Assembly (NCBI RefSeq): GCF_023283925.1
Contig: NZ_JAKIKX010000001.1
Location: 62,001 to 126,000 of the forward strand
Length of the DNA stretch: 64,000 bases
Direction of reading: 5' to 3'
DNA from: Shewanella marisflavi
Lineage (GTDB): Bacteria > Pseudomonadota > Gammaproteobacteria > Enterobacterales > Shewanellaceae
Shown: one piece after another, positions 47,116-56,270 of the stretch
Layout of the letters: each line of letters begins with the position of its first letter
How positions within the stretch are numbered: the first letter of the stretch is position 1
Notes under the pieces: generated by a model
What the model was told of the DNA's origin: nothing
Seen by the model: the letters and a program-made list of their open reading frames with translations, nothing else
Database searches by the model: none
Translations under genes and position numbers: made by a program

Positions 47116-48097
47116 ATGCCGACAGAATCTTTGTACAGCAGTGAACGCTTTTTACTCGATAATCCTATCGATCTTATCTCCCTCGACAAGTGGCAAAAGA
47201 CGGTTAATCTGCTGGCCAATGTGTTCAATGCGCCTGCCAGTTTTCTGGTGCAATATACGCCAAAAGGGTTTCAGGTCACCATCGCCAGTAAGCAGGTCAG
47301 TAACCCCTATCCGGCTGGGGTGGTGATTGCGCCCGATACCAATATCTTCTGTCGACGTATTGTCGACACTCAAAAAGATCTCTATGTACGCGATGCCCAA
47401 ATAGAGCCCTGTTGGCAGACCAATCCCGAGGTGAAGAACGACGGTTTTTCATCTTACTTAGGGGTGCCGGTGTTTTGGCCCGATGGCCGCTGTTTCGGTA
47501 CCTTCTGCGTGATGGACTTCAACAAGACTGATTACCAGGACACTTATTTTGAGTTGATCCATCAGCTCAAAGAGATCCTTGAGGCCGATCTTGCCCTGTT
47601 AGATATTTACGGTGAACTGAAGCAGCTGGCTCATCTGGATGAGCTGTGTCATATCAATAATCGCCGTGGATTTAAGGGATTAGCAAGGCAGCGTATTAAG
47701 TTGGCTCAGCGTAATGAGAGCCGCTTAGCCATGCTCTATATCGATGTCGATAACTTTAAAGGGATCAATGATGGTCATGGCCACCTGGTGGGCGATGAAG
47801 TCTTAAAGTTGCTGGCGGGGATCATCAAGCAAAGCGTGCGCGCCTCGGATGTGGTGGGGCGTATCGGCGGGGATGAGTTTGTGGTGCTACTGATGTGCCA
47901 AAGCGATGAGGATGGTTATTGCTACCGAGACCCGCATCATGCAGGGGCTAGACAATGCCATGGCCGACAGTCATCTGCCAGAGGTGACCGTCACCATAGG
48001 TCATAAAATAGTGGATCAGGATGTGCGCCTAGATACCCTGTTGGCCGAGGCCGATGAGGATATGTTGCGCCGTAAGCGCGATAAACTGGGCCTTTAA
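47116..48097 (+). pseudogene. Frameshifted GAF-GGDEF diguanylate cyclase
   Basis: The frame from 47116 encodes a GAF-type sensor (~residues 20-165) and a GGDEF domain with I-site RASD five residues before RIGGDEF. After QSDEDG (~47913) it changes to nonsense and stops at 48006. The true continuation (IATETRIMQGLDNAM...VTVTIGHKIVD...EADEDMLRRKRDKLGL) is in the +1 frame and stops at 48097. A single extra base, probably one T in GGTTATT at 47912-47918, explains this. The catalytic half is thus truncated at its C-terminal part unless translational slippage or a sequencing error is involved. Confidence 0.85.
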
Positions 48098-48099
48098 AT

Positions 48100-48132
48100 A
48101 AAAAAAGCCCCGAGCGTGCAGTATGCTCGGGG
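48100..48132 (-). terminator. Rho-independent terminator of TonB receptor gene
   Basis: Perfect CCCCGAGC / GCTCGGGG stem. On the minus strand it is followed by a T-run, 3' of the receptor gene. On the plus strand no T-run follows, so it serves the minus gene mainly. Confidence 0.88.
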
Positions 48133-48174
48133 GACGGGAGCGCAGTGGAGGGTTCCCAAAACCAGTAAATATTC

Positions 48175-50232
48175 TTAGAAGCGGTATTCTCCTGCTAGCC
48201 AGGCGTTAAGGCCTGTGCCAGGCATACGTTGTCCGGGGGCGAGATCGGCATTAAATACCCGGTTGTAGCCACCGAGATGATCTTCATAGTCGACATCAAA
48301 CAGGTTGTTTACCCCGGCTTTTATCTGCCAGGCTGGTGCGTCATAGGCCATCATTAAGTTGACTAAGCCATAGCCGGCGCTGGTCTGTTCAGATTGGCTG
48401 ACAGAGACCTTGTCCTGCGCGGCTACCATGACCCCTTCGATACGGGCCGACCAGTTACCTTGTTGGTAATTGAGGCCAAGGTTGATCTTAGGCGGCGCAA
48501 TGCGATACAGGTTATCGTCGATGTCGCGGCGCTCACCACTGACGTAACTGGCCAGCAGATCCAGCTGCCATTGGGCGTTGATCTCGTAGCTGGCATTGAT
48601 ATCCATCCCCAGTAACAGGGCATCGACATTGGCAAACTCCATGGGATCTTCACTGCCCATCATATTAGCTGCCATGATCACCGCAGGATCGTGCGACTTG
48701 ACCCCTTGTATGTAGTCGTCGATACGATGCAAGAAAAATCGCGGGCTGATACTTAGCCCCTGACGATTGAAGTCGGCGCCGAGTTCCAACTGATAGGCAG
48801 TTTCCAGCTTCAAATCCATCTTGCCCACATAGGTGCGGCCGTCGGCCAGGCCACCTGTGGACTGCATCGGGATCCACAGGTATCTCTGTTGGTAGCTGGC
48901 GCTGTCTTGTTTGCGGGCTAAGCCTAGTATCCAGGTGAGATCCGAATTGACTCGATAGCGGCCATTAATCACCAGATCCACGCCTGTTTGTGCTTGAGCG
49001 CGATCGGCCTGGTTATACCTGTCCATTAATACTTTGATGGCAGGCATGGCAGCAGCCATGGAGTGGTTAACCTCGTCGGCATCGGTTCGGTAGTGCTTTA
49101 CCCTTGCGCCAAGTTGCCACTGCCAATGGTCAATATCCTGTTGCCACTGGGCAAATAGGCTGTAGGTATCGTCCTGCACCTGATTAAAGTTGTCGACCTT
49201 AAAGATAGGCTTGCTGGGATCGGTGATCACCGAGTTGTGCGTGCTGAGTTGGCTGTCGATGCCAAATAGCCAGGCGTCTTTACCCAGTGTCAGCGCCATA
49301 TCATAGCTCTGGCTCTCGGCGTTGTTGTACCTGGCACTTGCGCTTTCTGGTTTAACTCGCTCGCTAAAGTTGTCCATGCCGTGTCTGGCGTCGCTATACG
49401 CCAGATGCCAGTTCAGCCCCCAGCTGTCCAGGTTATGTTCGCCTTCGAGTTTAACTCTGTCGGTGCGAATGAAGTCGATATCCATGGGCAAGGCTGGCGT
49501 GCCTGCTTCGGTGGTTTCCAGATGTTGATAGCCGATGGCAATAGATTCATCCTCTAATCCCTTATCGCTAAGATTAAAGCGATATTGTCCGCCGACCATC
49601 TGCTTGTCATAGCCGCTAGGGGAAATATGCAGGCCGCTGCCACTTTTGAGATCTTTATCCCCATGCATCAGGTCGCCATAAATTAATAGGGCATGCTGCT
49701 CGCCGCCCACATTGACCTTGGCGCCAAGATGACTCTGTACACCGTTGCTTTGATATTGGCCGGCAATGCGTCCTTGGGTATCGTTAAAAGTGGCCTGAGA
49801 TTCGATTACTTTAATACTGCCGCCAAGGGTATTGGTACCGGCGGAGACGGGGGCAATACCCCGGTGCATATCGACACGTTCGCTGTTGATCAGGCTGGCA
49901 TAACTTAGCGGGGTGTCCATAGCATTAGGGCCGGCGCCGGCGAGCGATACACCATTGATCTGAGTGTTGACCCTGTCGCCAAACAGACCACGATATTGCG
50001 CAATGCCTGTCAGGGGACCATTACCATTTACCGCTGTCCCTGGCAGTTTAGAGAGTAAGCCGCTGATGTCGCTCACTGGAGCCTGGGCCTCGGGGGTGAC
50101 AGAAGTAAAGTTGTCCTGATGGGCGCCATATACCTTTATCACCTCGAAGGCGGCTTCTTGAGCCTGGACAAAGGGGAGTGTCAACAAGGCTGCGCCAATG
50201 GAAAGGGTAAGATAGGAAAAACGCAGTGCCAT
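48175..50232 (-). CDS. TonB-dependent outer-membrane receptor
   Basis: 685-residue TonB-dependent transporter. Signal peptide ends near VQAQ (residue ~24); plug domain ~30-150 with LSKLPGTAVNGNGPLTGIAQ and GPNAMDTPLSYASLINSERV, followed by a 22-strand barrel ending LNAWLAGEYRF. The plug resembles that of OprC-like copper receptors (G.....NAMDTPxSY) but metal-binding residues are not verified, so the substrate stays open. A 19-bp palindrome lies ~80 nt before the start. Confidence 0.88.
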   Translation of the reverse strand: MALRFSYLTLSIGAALLTLPFVQAQEAAFEVIKVYGAHQDNFTSVTPEAQAPVSDISGLLSKLPGTAVNGNGPLTGIAQYRGLFGDRVNTQINGVSLAGAGPNAMDTPLSYASLINSERVDMHRGIAPVSAGTNTLGGSIKVIESQATFNDTQGRIAGQYQSNGVQSHLGAKVNVGGEQHALLIYGDLMHGDKDLKSGSGLHISPSGYDKQMVGGQYRFNLSDKGLEDESIAIGYQHLETTEAGTPALPMDIDFIRTDRVKLEGEHNLDSWGLNWHLAYSDARHGMDNFSERVKPESASARYNNAESQSYDMALTLGKDAWLFGIDSQLSTHNSVITDPSKPIFKVDNFNQVQDDTYSLFAQWQQDIDHWQWQLGARVKHYRTDADEVNHSMAAAMPAIKVLMDRYNQADRAQAQTGVDLVINGRYRVNSDLTWILGLARKQDSASYQQRYLWIPMQSTGGLADGRTYVGKMDLKLETAYQLELGADFNRQGLSISPRFFLHRIDDYIQGVKSHDPAVIMAANMMGSEDPMEFANVDALLLGMDINASYEINAQWQLDLLASYVSGERRDIDDNLYRIAPPKINLGLNYQQGNWSARIEGVMVAAQDKVSVSQSEQTSAGYGLVNLMMAYDAPAWQIKAGVNNLFDVDYEDHLGGYNRVFNADLAPGQRMPGTGLNAWLAGEYRF

Positions 50233-50475
50233 GATATTGGTTTTGTTCGTGTTTAGATGGCGGCATTGTGGCAGTGAAGGGAAATTGTGACAAAGCCAAA
50301 TCCCGATAGTGCGACAAGGTGTCGCACCATGGTAAATCGCTGACTTATTGCCTGTCTTTAGCCACGACTTGCCTTACCGCTGGATGAAATTCAAACAGGT
50401 GTTTGCTTTTTTCACCACATAGGAAGGGGGGAGTTTGATGGTCAGAAGATTAAATTTTTTAAGGATAAAAGTGGC
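50233..50475. other. Upstream region of TonB receptor
   Basis: Presumed promoter region on the minus strand, carrying the palindrome at 50309-50327. No gene seen. Confidence 0.45.
50309..50327. promoter_or_regulatory. Palindromic candidate operator for TonB receptor
   Basis: GTGCGAC-AAGGT-GTCGCAC, perfect 7-bp arms, extended outwards by AT and AT with one-base gaps. Spacing from the receptor start is ~77 nt. The binding protein is unknown. Confidence 0.5.
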
Positions 50476-50700
50476 TTGGTTTATTGTATTGGTAAAATTG
50501 AATACAGGATTCAATTGGTAAAGTTGTTTTTAATCATTGGTTTATTGTTTTCTTGTCTCTTTGTTCACATTTTTTTGGTTTATTTGTATGACCAATATAA
50601 TTCATTGACATCAATAAGATTCAGTCATTTAATTAAACCTCAAGTGTTTGATAAATTAAACGCGGTGGTCGTTTTGTTGTGCTCTCAAATGCTTAATTAG
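50476..50700 (+). CDS. Doubtful small membrane ORF
   Basis: 74-residue frame starting with TTG, very AT-rich, with a long hydrophobic stretch (LVKLFLIIGLLFSCLFVHIF). AAGGA lies 10 nt upstream. No family is recognised; it may be non-coding. Confidence 0.2.
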   Translation: MVYCIGKIEYRIQLVKLFLIIGLLFSCLFVHIFLVYLYDQYNSLTSIRFSHLIKPQVFDKLNAVVVLLCSQMLN

Positions 50701-50745
50701 TGCCGAGTGTTATACCGGCGAACAATGTTGAATTGGGTATTGATT

Positions 50746-50901
50746 ATGGAATATGAAACAAACACTGGACATAGCGTGACTGAAACAGAATCTGACCACG
50801 GTGCAATAACGCGTCGTCAATGGCTACAAGAGATGTTGGCTGGCAATGAGACAGACCTGAAAGATGAAGAGCCTAATTGCTATGTCTTAGGGTACAACTG
50901 A
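50746..50901 (+). CDS. Small hypothetical protein
   Basis: 51-residue frame (ATG 50746) that is hydrophilic and acidic (TRRQWLQEMLAGNETDLKDE). A longer frame to 50707 exists. No signal or known motif. Included as a possible small protein only. Confidence 0.3.
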   Translation: MEYETNTGHSVTETESDHGAITRRQWLQEMLAGNETDLKDEEPNCYVLGYN

Positions 50902-51143
50902 CACCTGAGTTTATCGCCGTCCCGTTGACGCGAGTAAGTTAAGGCTAGACATCACGCGATAGCGAGCAATCAACCTCTTGTGTCTTCAAAGCAGCCTATT
51001 GTGAGACCTGCTTGTTTGCAGCAGTGCTTGTTTTGAAGCGGCAATAGCGCTTGAGTAAGACTGCTAAAGTCTACGGAAGCATTGCTATTTAAAGTCATTA
51101 CGAGCGCTGTTGGAGTATGATGTTAAGCGGATAAAGCGATGTC
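50902..51143. other. Intergenic, nothing recognised
   Basis: No gene, RNA or repeat recognised between the small ORF and the hairpin upstream of mop. Confidence 0.4.
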
Positions 51144-51208
51144 GGCATAGGGCTACTAAATGAGGATAAAGTCTGGAGTGAAACACTCCATTTTATCGGC
51201 CCTATGCC
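51144..51208. repeat. Long structured inverted repeat
   Basis: Outer arms GGCATAGGGC / GCCCTATGCC (10 bp, perfect), then GATAAA / TTTATC and inner TGGAGTG-AAA-CACTCCA, with an 11-nt bulge (TACTAAATGAG) on one side. No T-run follows, so it is not a plain terminator. A small hairpin CTCTC-AAAG-GAGAG follows near 51217. Confidence 0.6.
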
Positions 51209-51232
51209 TGAGTCACTCTCAAAGGAGAGAGA

Positions 51233-51442
51233 TTAGTCGACGGCTATCATCACGTTGCTTGCCTTGATGATGGCATAGGCTTCGCCGCCTACGACCAGTC
51301 CTAGCTGCTCACAGGATTTTTTAGTGACCACAGAGGTGATCTCTACACCCGGCGCCAATTCGATAACCACTTCGTTGTTGACCGAACCTTCCTCAATCGC
51401 CTTGATCTTACCGGTTAGGTTATTGCGTGCACTGATTTTCAT
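51233..51442 (-). CDS. Molbindin (TOBE-domain molybdopterin/molybdate-binding protein)
   Basis: 69-residue single TOBE/Mop domain: MKISARNNLTGKIKAIEEGS at the start and ITSVVTKKSCEQLGLVVGGE later, matching hexameric molbindins that bind molybdate or tungstate. Probably stores cytosolic oxyanion for molybdoenzymes such as periplasmic nitrate reductase, which is consistent with nitrogen respiration genes nearby, though no such enzyme is in the window. Confidence 0.9.
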   Translation of the reverse strand: MKISARNNLTGKIKAIEEGSVNNEVVIELAPGVEITSVVTKKSCEQLGLVVGGEAYAIIKASNVMIAVD

Positions 51443-51531
51443 CTTAATTTATCTTCCTGTTAAATAATGAAAAAGTCATGGTAACTCTTTCTATGGTCAA
51501 GGATAAACCTCGGCATTGAATACTGTGACCC

Positions 51532-52428
51532 CTATTGGGATTTAGCCTGAGTGATCCGCCTACGCTCGGCGATCAAGCCGATGATTTGCGGCATGAGTGA
51601 GGCGACTATCATGGATAGCATCAAAAGGTATTGATGTGGGGTGAAGGATTCGCCCAATAATACCATGCCCGAGACAATCCCCGCCACCGGGTTGGCGATG
51701 CCGCCGAAGGTAAAGTCCACCACGCTCATGCGCTGCAAAAGCCAGACATACATGATATAGCCAAGCACAGTATTGAGTAGGATGATCCAACCTATACCCA
51801 CGGCATTATTCAGGTTCAATTGTGCGAGCGATTCACTGTAAGCCTGTGGCGCAAACCCAGCGTGGATCCCTGCGGCCACGCTGAGAAGGGCGCCGCCAAT
51901 GATCAGTTGCCAGGTGAGCACTGTCCACCAGTGGATACGATCGCCTAAAGCCTTGGTGATCGTGCTGCCGACTATGATGCAACTAATGGCTGCCAGCATA
52001 GCAAGTAGGCCAACGGGGTTGAGACTGATGGAGTTTGGATTAAACAGCAGCCAGGCTAATCCAATCAGTATTAAGCCAAAGATCCCTTGGGTCAGGCTAG
52101 GGCGACGCTTACTGATCACCCAATGAAATAACATGGCAAACACAGGCACAGAGATCATGCCCACACCTGAGATGGCCGAGGGCAAGGTAAGGGCCATCAC
52201 AAAGATCAGGCTAAAGAAGGCGGCGATATTGATCAAGCCCAGGCGGAATAGCAGCCCCCATTCACCACGCTTGGGCAGGCTGGGTTTGATCGCCAGTAGA
52301 ATAAGACCCGCCGGCAGCGCCCGTAAGGCACCGAGTAGCAGAGGTGGCCAGTCTGGCAGTGTAAATTGGGTTACCGCATAGGTGGTGCCCCAGAAGAAGG
52401 CGGGGATCATGGCCAGGAGTACATTCAT
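51532..52428 (-). CDS. EamA/DMT-family transporter
   Basis: 298-residue permease with about ten TM helices and two EamA repeats, each near the typical LxxG/PxxxG pattern (PAFFWGTTYAVTQF... and WIILLNTVLGYIMYVWLL). Substrate unknown; exporters of amino acids or metabolites belong here. It is transcribed divergently from the MarR regulator at 52600, with two similar palindromes between them, so control by that regulator is likely. Confidence 0.88.
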   Translation of the reverse strand: MNVLLAMIPAFFWGTTYAVTQFTLPDWPPLLLGALRALPAGLILLAIKPSLPKRGEWGLLFRLGLINIAAFFSLIFVMALTLPSAISGVGMISVPVFAMLFHWVISKRRPSLTQGIFGLILIGLAWLLFNPNSISLNPVGLLAMLAAISCIIVGSTITKALGDRIHWWTVLTWQLIIGGALLSVAAGIHAGFAPQAYSESLAQLNLNNAVGIGWIILLNTVLGYIMYVWLLQRMSVVDFTFGGIANPVAGIVSGMVLLGESFTPHQYLLMLSMIVASLMPQIIGLIAERRRITQAKSQ

Positions 52429-52446
52429 ATTTATCTCAGTAAGAAG

Positions 52447-52464
52447 TATCTTTACGTGAAGATA
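52447..52464. promoter_or_regulatory. Palindromic operator 1 (EamA-proximal)
   Basis: TATCTTTACGTGAAGATA, arms TATCTT/AAGATA. It shares the core ATCTTT-N-CGT-N-AAGAT with the second site at 52506, and lies close to the EamA start on the minus strand. Probably the MarR binding site. Confidence 0.7.
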
Positions 52465-52505
52465 TTAGTCTGCACGCTTTACTTAAGCTTGTAAAGTCTC
52501 TCTGG

Positions 52506-52535
52506 ATTAATTATCTTTGCGTTAAGATAATTAAT
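52506..52535. promoter_or_regulatory. Palindromic operator 2 (MarR-proximal)
   Basis: ATTAATTATCTT-TGCGTT-AAGATAATTAAT, 12-bp perfect arms with 6-bp spacer. It shares ATCTTT-N-CGT-N-AAGAT with operator 1. It lies ~65 nt before the marR start and could mediate autoregulation. Confidence 0.75.
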
Positions 52536-52599
52536 GGCGACTAAGTCGTACCCATAGGTGCGTATCGCCTCATTCAACTTATGTTCTCTCGGAGAGTCG

Positions 52600-53100
52600 A
52601 TGAACTCAGATCACCTCGACGGCGTCGATCGCCTGACAGCCCAGTGGGCTAAAGAGAAGCCGCAGCTGGATACACTGCCAATGGCGATTCTCGGTCGCCT
52701 AATGCGTATTCACAAACACCTGGAATGTCAGCTGACCGCCTGTCATAAACAGTTTGGTATCAGTATGGGGGAGTTCGATGTATTGGCTACTTTGCGCCGC
52801 AGCGGTGAGCCCTATCGTCTTACGCCTTCAGAGCTGTTGGCAGCCATGATGTTGACTTCGGGTGCCATGACCAATCGCATCGATGGCCTGGAGAAGAAGG
52901 GGTTAGTATCCCGAACTCATTGCCAGCAAGACAGACGCAGCGTCACCGTCGGATTGACGCCCAGTGGACTGGCGCGGATCGATGAGGCGATAGAGGCCCA
53001 TGTCGAACTGCAGCATACTTTGACAAAGCAGTTATCGCTCGATGAGAAACATCAAATTAATCATTTTCTTAAGCTTTGGCTAGCCGACTTCGAGTCCTAG
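52600..53100 (+). CDS. MarR-family transcriptional regulator
   Basis: 166-residue winged-helix repressor. Family segments are MGEFDVLATLRRSGEPYRLTP, ELLAAMMLTSGAMTNRIDGL and EKKGLVSRTHCQQDRRSVTV, the wing with DRR. ATG 52600 is chosen because GGAG lies five bases upstream; a GTG-initiated frame from 52558 lacks a good site. Divergent from the EamA gene; likely ligand is a small aromatic or other compound. Confidence 0.9.
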   Translation: MNSDHLDGVDRLTAQWAKEKPQLDTLPMAILGRLMRIHKHLECQLTACHKQFGISMGEFDVLATLRRSGEPYRLTPSELLAAMMLTSGAMTNRIDGLEKKGLVSRTHCQQDRRSVTVGLTPSGLARIDEAIEAHVELQHTLTKQLSLDEKHQINHFLKLWLADFES

Positions 53101-53505
53101 ACGAGTTATGAACGGGTCGGTAGTCCCTGTGGGCTTGCCGACTTTTTCAGCGCTTAGCTGTGTTATTTTTGTAAACATATAATTACATTTAGTGCTGCTC
53201 TACCTAATTTATTCGCTCATTTTGACCATCAGAAGATCCCCTTTACCTTGTCTCATTGAGTTCGCCCAGCGAGCGTGAACGGCCCGGCTTTCCCTTGCTT
53301 TTTATGTCTGTTTTTACCTTCAGAAACCCACCTGACTTTTTAGTCTGGCTTTGCTCATTACACATTTTTTTAGCGACTTGACCAAAGTCAATTTCAATCT
53401 GCGTCAAAGGCATAGTCTTAGCGTTACAAGGTATTCACACCTTCATCATAGCGGCTCTGGCAGTTTGAACCCCTTTGGTGAAATGCGCTAACAACGGAGT
53501 ATTTA
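53101..53505. other. Leader region of nirK
   Basis: No gene seen. It carries the FNR/NNR-like box at 53378 and the nirK promoter, plus the end of the MarR transcript. Confidence 0.5.
53378..53391. promoter_or_regulatory. FNR/NNR-type box upstream of nirK
   Basis: TTGACCAAAGTCAA, an exact TTGA-N6-TCAA. A -10-like CATAGT lies at 53411-53416, so the box centre would be ~41 nt before a start near 53425, the classic FNR-class activator spacing. Confidence 0.75.
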
Positions 53506-54684
53506 ATGGAAAAGCAATCTTCTACCCCAGCAGTTAATGTCAATCAGCAACGTCGCAGCTTCTTGAGTGGATCTGTTGGTTTGGGTTTGGTGGGCGCGGG
53601 TATGGCCGCAGGTCTGGTATCAACCAGTGCTTCAGCCACGACTCAGAGCAAGTCTGACCGCATGGCAAACTACAAGGCCGAGCAGTTAGAGCGAGTGACT
53701 CAAGAGTTGGTGCCACCGCCTATGGTGCCTAAGCATGATCAGGTCGCCAAGGGTAAGCCTAAGGTGGTGCAGGTAAAGATGGTCGTAGAAGAGAAGCAGG
53801 TGGAGCTGGAAAATGGTACCAAGGCGTGGATCTGCGCCTTTAACGGTAGTGTGCCGGGTCCGCTTATCGTTTGCCATCAGCATGACTTCGTCGAGTTGAC
53901 GCTAGTTAATCCGGCTAGCAACGCTTTGGCCCACAACATCGATTTGCATGCCGCCACAGGTGCCCTGGGGGGCGGTGAGTTGACCTTGGTCTCTCCCGGC
54001 CAGGAGGTGACCTTCCGTTTCAAGGCTACCAAGGCAGGAACCTTCGTCTATCACTGCGCACCGGGCGGGGTAATGATTCCGTGGCACGTGGCGATGGGGA
54101 TGCACGGTGCCATCATGGTGTTACCACGTGACGGCCTGAAAGATGCGGCCGGTAAGCCCATAAAATACGATAAGGCCTACTACCTTGGTGAAGCAGACTT
54201 CTATGTACCTAAGGATGCAAACGGCAAGTACAAGTCCTACGACACTGTGATGGGCAGTATGACTGAGGTGCTTGAGGTGATGAAGACGCTTACGCCGTCC
54301 CATGTCGTGTTCAATGGTGCGGTTGGTGCCCTGACAGGTAAGGGGGCCATGACAGCTAAGGTGGGTGAGTCTGTGCTCTTTGTGCACTCACAAGCCAACC
54401 GTGATTCTCGTCCTCATATCATAGGTGGACACGGTGACTATGTTTGGCCAGCTGGCTCCTTTGCCGATGCGCCGCAGACCGACCTGGAAACCTGGATGCT
54501 CGCCGGGGGCTGTGCCTGTGCTGCCGTGTACAATTTCCGTCAGCCGGGTCTCTATGCCTATGTCAATCACAACCTCATTGAGGCTGTCCTTAAGGGGGCT
54601 GCTGCCCATATCAAGGTCGACGGTGAGTGGGATGACAACCTGATGGTTCAGGTGAAGAAACCTTCCAACATAGTAACCGCCTAA
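53506..54684 (+). CDS. nirK: Copper-containing nitrite reductase NirK
   Basis: Periplasmic NO-forming nitrite reductase of 392 aa, two cupredoxin domains. A twin-arginine signal (RRSFLSG, R16-R17) is followed by a hydrophobic core ending ASATTQ. Type-1 Cu ligands H143, C184, H194, M199 and type-2 ligands H148, H183 are visible ([32 protein letters not shown]), and the C-terminal NHN supplies a further His. All key residues are present, so it is probably active. It is exported by the Tat system encoded at 6.6-8.0 kb. Preceded by an exact FNR/NNR-type box; copper chaperone genes follow. Confidence 0.95.
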   Translation: MEKQSSTPAVNVNQQRRSFLSGSVGLGLVGAGMAAGLVSTSASATTQSKSDRMANYKAEQLERVTQELVPPPMVPKHDQVAKGKPKVVQVKMVVEEKQVELENGTKAWICAFNGSVPGPLIVCHQHDFVELTLVNPASNALAHNIDLHAATGALGGGELTLVSPGQEVTFRFKATKAGTFVYHCAPGGVMIPWHVAMGMHGAIMVLPRDGLKDAAGKPIKYDKAYYLGEADFYVPKDANGKYKSYDTVMGSMTEVLEVMKTLTPSHVVFNGAVGALTGKGAMTAKVGESVLFVHSQANRDSRPHIIGGHGDYVWPAGSFADAPQTDLETWMLAGGCACAAVYNFRQPGLYAYVNHNLIEAVLKGAAAHIKVDGEWDDNLMVQVKKPSNIVTA

Positions 54685-54748
54685 GGCTGTATCGCTCGGG
54701 CCTAGCCGGCCTGGGCAAAGGTTTATTGATAGGGTTTAGGAGGTGCAG

Positions 54749-55594
54749 ATGCGAAGCTTACACCTGATGGCATTACTGATGATGCTGGGAGCTATCTTTA
54801 TTCCCCCCCGTACACAAGCCGCCGAGGTGGACTATGGCCTGGAGGCAGATGTCTATCTCTGGTACGCCAGTCTGGATATGGCGCAGTACCAGCAACGTCT
54901 GGCAAAAGATGCTGGCTTGGTGGATCTGGCCGAATATGCGGGTGCCGAGATACGTGGTGGTGCCCACCACATCATGTCGATTACGCCGATCGCCCAAAGC
55001 CAAGATGGCAGTGAGGTTGAGGTCGAGATTGAGTTTCTGTTGGCCTCCGCTATGGAGATTAAGGCGCATAGTGAGGTCAGGGGGCAATATGTGGTGCAGC
55101 GCCTGAACCTGGATAATTTAGGGTTGGTGCGCAGCAGCGTTACCCTGGTCAATGAGTATGATGACTTCACCTCACGTTACCGAGCCGCCGCGCCTAACAA
55201 TCAGATCCGCGCCGCCCTCTATGCCTGGACCCAGTCATTAGATAGTTTGGACGGGGCTAGGCTGTTCTCCCTGATGGCGACGGATGCTAGCTTTAGTGGT
55301 CCGGAAGACCCTTCCCAGACCCTAGGCCAATACCTTGCCTACCTAAAGCGTCTCGAACATAGCGACAGTCGCCGGGTGATTAAAAACCTTACCCTGACGC
55401 CAGAAACCGCAGGTATATATCGACTGAATTTTGAATATCAATGGACGGCGACCAATAACCAGGGGGAAGTCGAGCTGGCACAGGTCGGCGTGGTGATGCT
55501 CTTGTCCGTGAGTCAGCAGGGAGTCAAGGTAGATCTTTATCGTGCCCAGTACCTGCCGCCGGTAACCGATCTTGGCGCCGAGGTGCGCTGTTAG
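54749..55594 (+). CDS. Exported protein of unknown function in nirK cluster
   Basis: 281-residue periplasmic protein with signal peptide (LHLMALLMMLGAIFIPPRTQA). The mature part shows two similar-sized beta-alpha blocks (GLEADVYLWYASLDMAQYQQ... and NQIRAALYAWTQSLDSLDGA), which could be tandem NTF2-like folds, but I do not recognise the family. ATG 54749 has AGGAGG five bases upstream. It lies in the nirK-SCO-PCuAC cluster and so is probably linked to nitrite reduction or copper handling. Confidence 0.75.
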   Translation: MRSLHLMALLMMLGAIFIPPRTQAAEVDYGLEADVYLWYASLDMAQYQQRLAKDAGLVDLAEYAGAEIRGGAHHIMSITPIAQSQDGSEVEVEIEFLLASAMEIKAHSEVRGQYVVQRLNLDNLGLVRSSVTLVNEYDDFTSRYRAAAPNNQIRAALYAWTQSLDSLDGARLFSLMATDASFSGPEDPSQTLGQYLAYLKRLEHSDSRRVIKNLTLTPETAGIYRLNFEYQWTATNNQGEVELAQVGVVMLLSVSQQGVKVDLYRAQYLPPVTDLGAEVRC

Positions 55595-55609
55595 CCCTAC
55601 GAGGAAAAG

Positions 55610-56251
55610 ATGATGACACAAGTGATTCAACCTAAGGTCAAACGTGCGCTGAATATCGTTTTACTACTCATCGGCAGCATGATGAGCTGCGCCTGCATGG
55701 CAAATATGCCTATTCTCAAGGGGATAGGTGGCGACTTTAGCCTGCGTAGCAGTAAGGGGGGCGAGGTACGTCTGTCGGACTTTGACGACAAGGTGGTGAT
55801 GATGTTCTTCGGCTACACCAATTGTGCCGACATCTGCCCGACCACCATGGCCCATATCAGTCAGCTAATGAATCAGCTGCCAAGTGAGACTCGTGAGCGC
55901 ATCCAGGTACTCTTTATTAGCATAGATAGCGACTACGACACCCCTAAGCACCTGAATAGATACCTCAGCTATTTCGATCCCAGCTTTATCGGTCTGGTGG
56001 ATGAGCGGGAAAAGATTGATGCAGTTGCCGCCCTCTTTAAGGCCGACTACACCAAGCTGGCCGAAGAGAGGGTGACGACTGAGTATAAAAAGTTGAGCCT
56101 GGAAGATAGTGAGGCGCCTAAGCGTCAGGGATATCTCTATTCCCATACCGCCAAGATCTTCGTGCTCGATGGCAAGCAGCGGGTGCGCGGTTTCTTCTAT
56201 ACAGGTACCCCCATCGACGAGATGCGTCAGCAGATAGAGAGTCTGCTGTAA
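55610..56251 (+). CDS. SCO1/SenC-type copper chaperone
   Basis: Thioredoxin-fold periplasmic protein of 213 aa. Cu-binding CxxxC (C72, C76) in FGYTNCADICPTTM and a His in YLYSHTAKIF. An N-terminal signal/TM segment (IVLLLIGSMMSCACM) anchors or exports it. SCO proteins deliver Cu to CuA sites or act as thiol reductants; here the NirK neighbour suggests NirK or NosZ metallation. It follows the 281-aa gene closely. Confidence 0.9.
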   Translation: MMTQVIQPKVKRALNIVLLLIGSMMSCACMANMPILKGIGGDFSLRSSKGGEVRLSDFDDKVVMMFFGYTNCADICPTTMAHISQLMNQLPSETRERIQVLFISIDSDYDTPKHLNRYLSYFDPSFIGLVDEREKIDAVAALFKADYTKLAEERVTTEYKKLSLEDSEAPKRQGYLYSHTAKIFVLDGKQRVRGFFYTGTPIDEMRQQIESLL

Positions 56252-56270
56252 TCATTAAAAAGGAGATCAT

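Noticed and set aside
47054..47326. Plus-strand ORF of 90 codons overlapping the broken cyclase
   Set aside because: Out-of-frame shadow of the GAF-encoding part.
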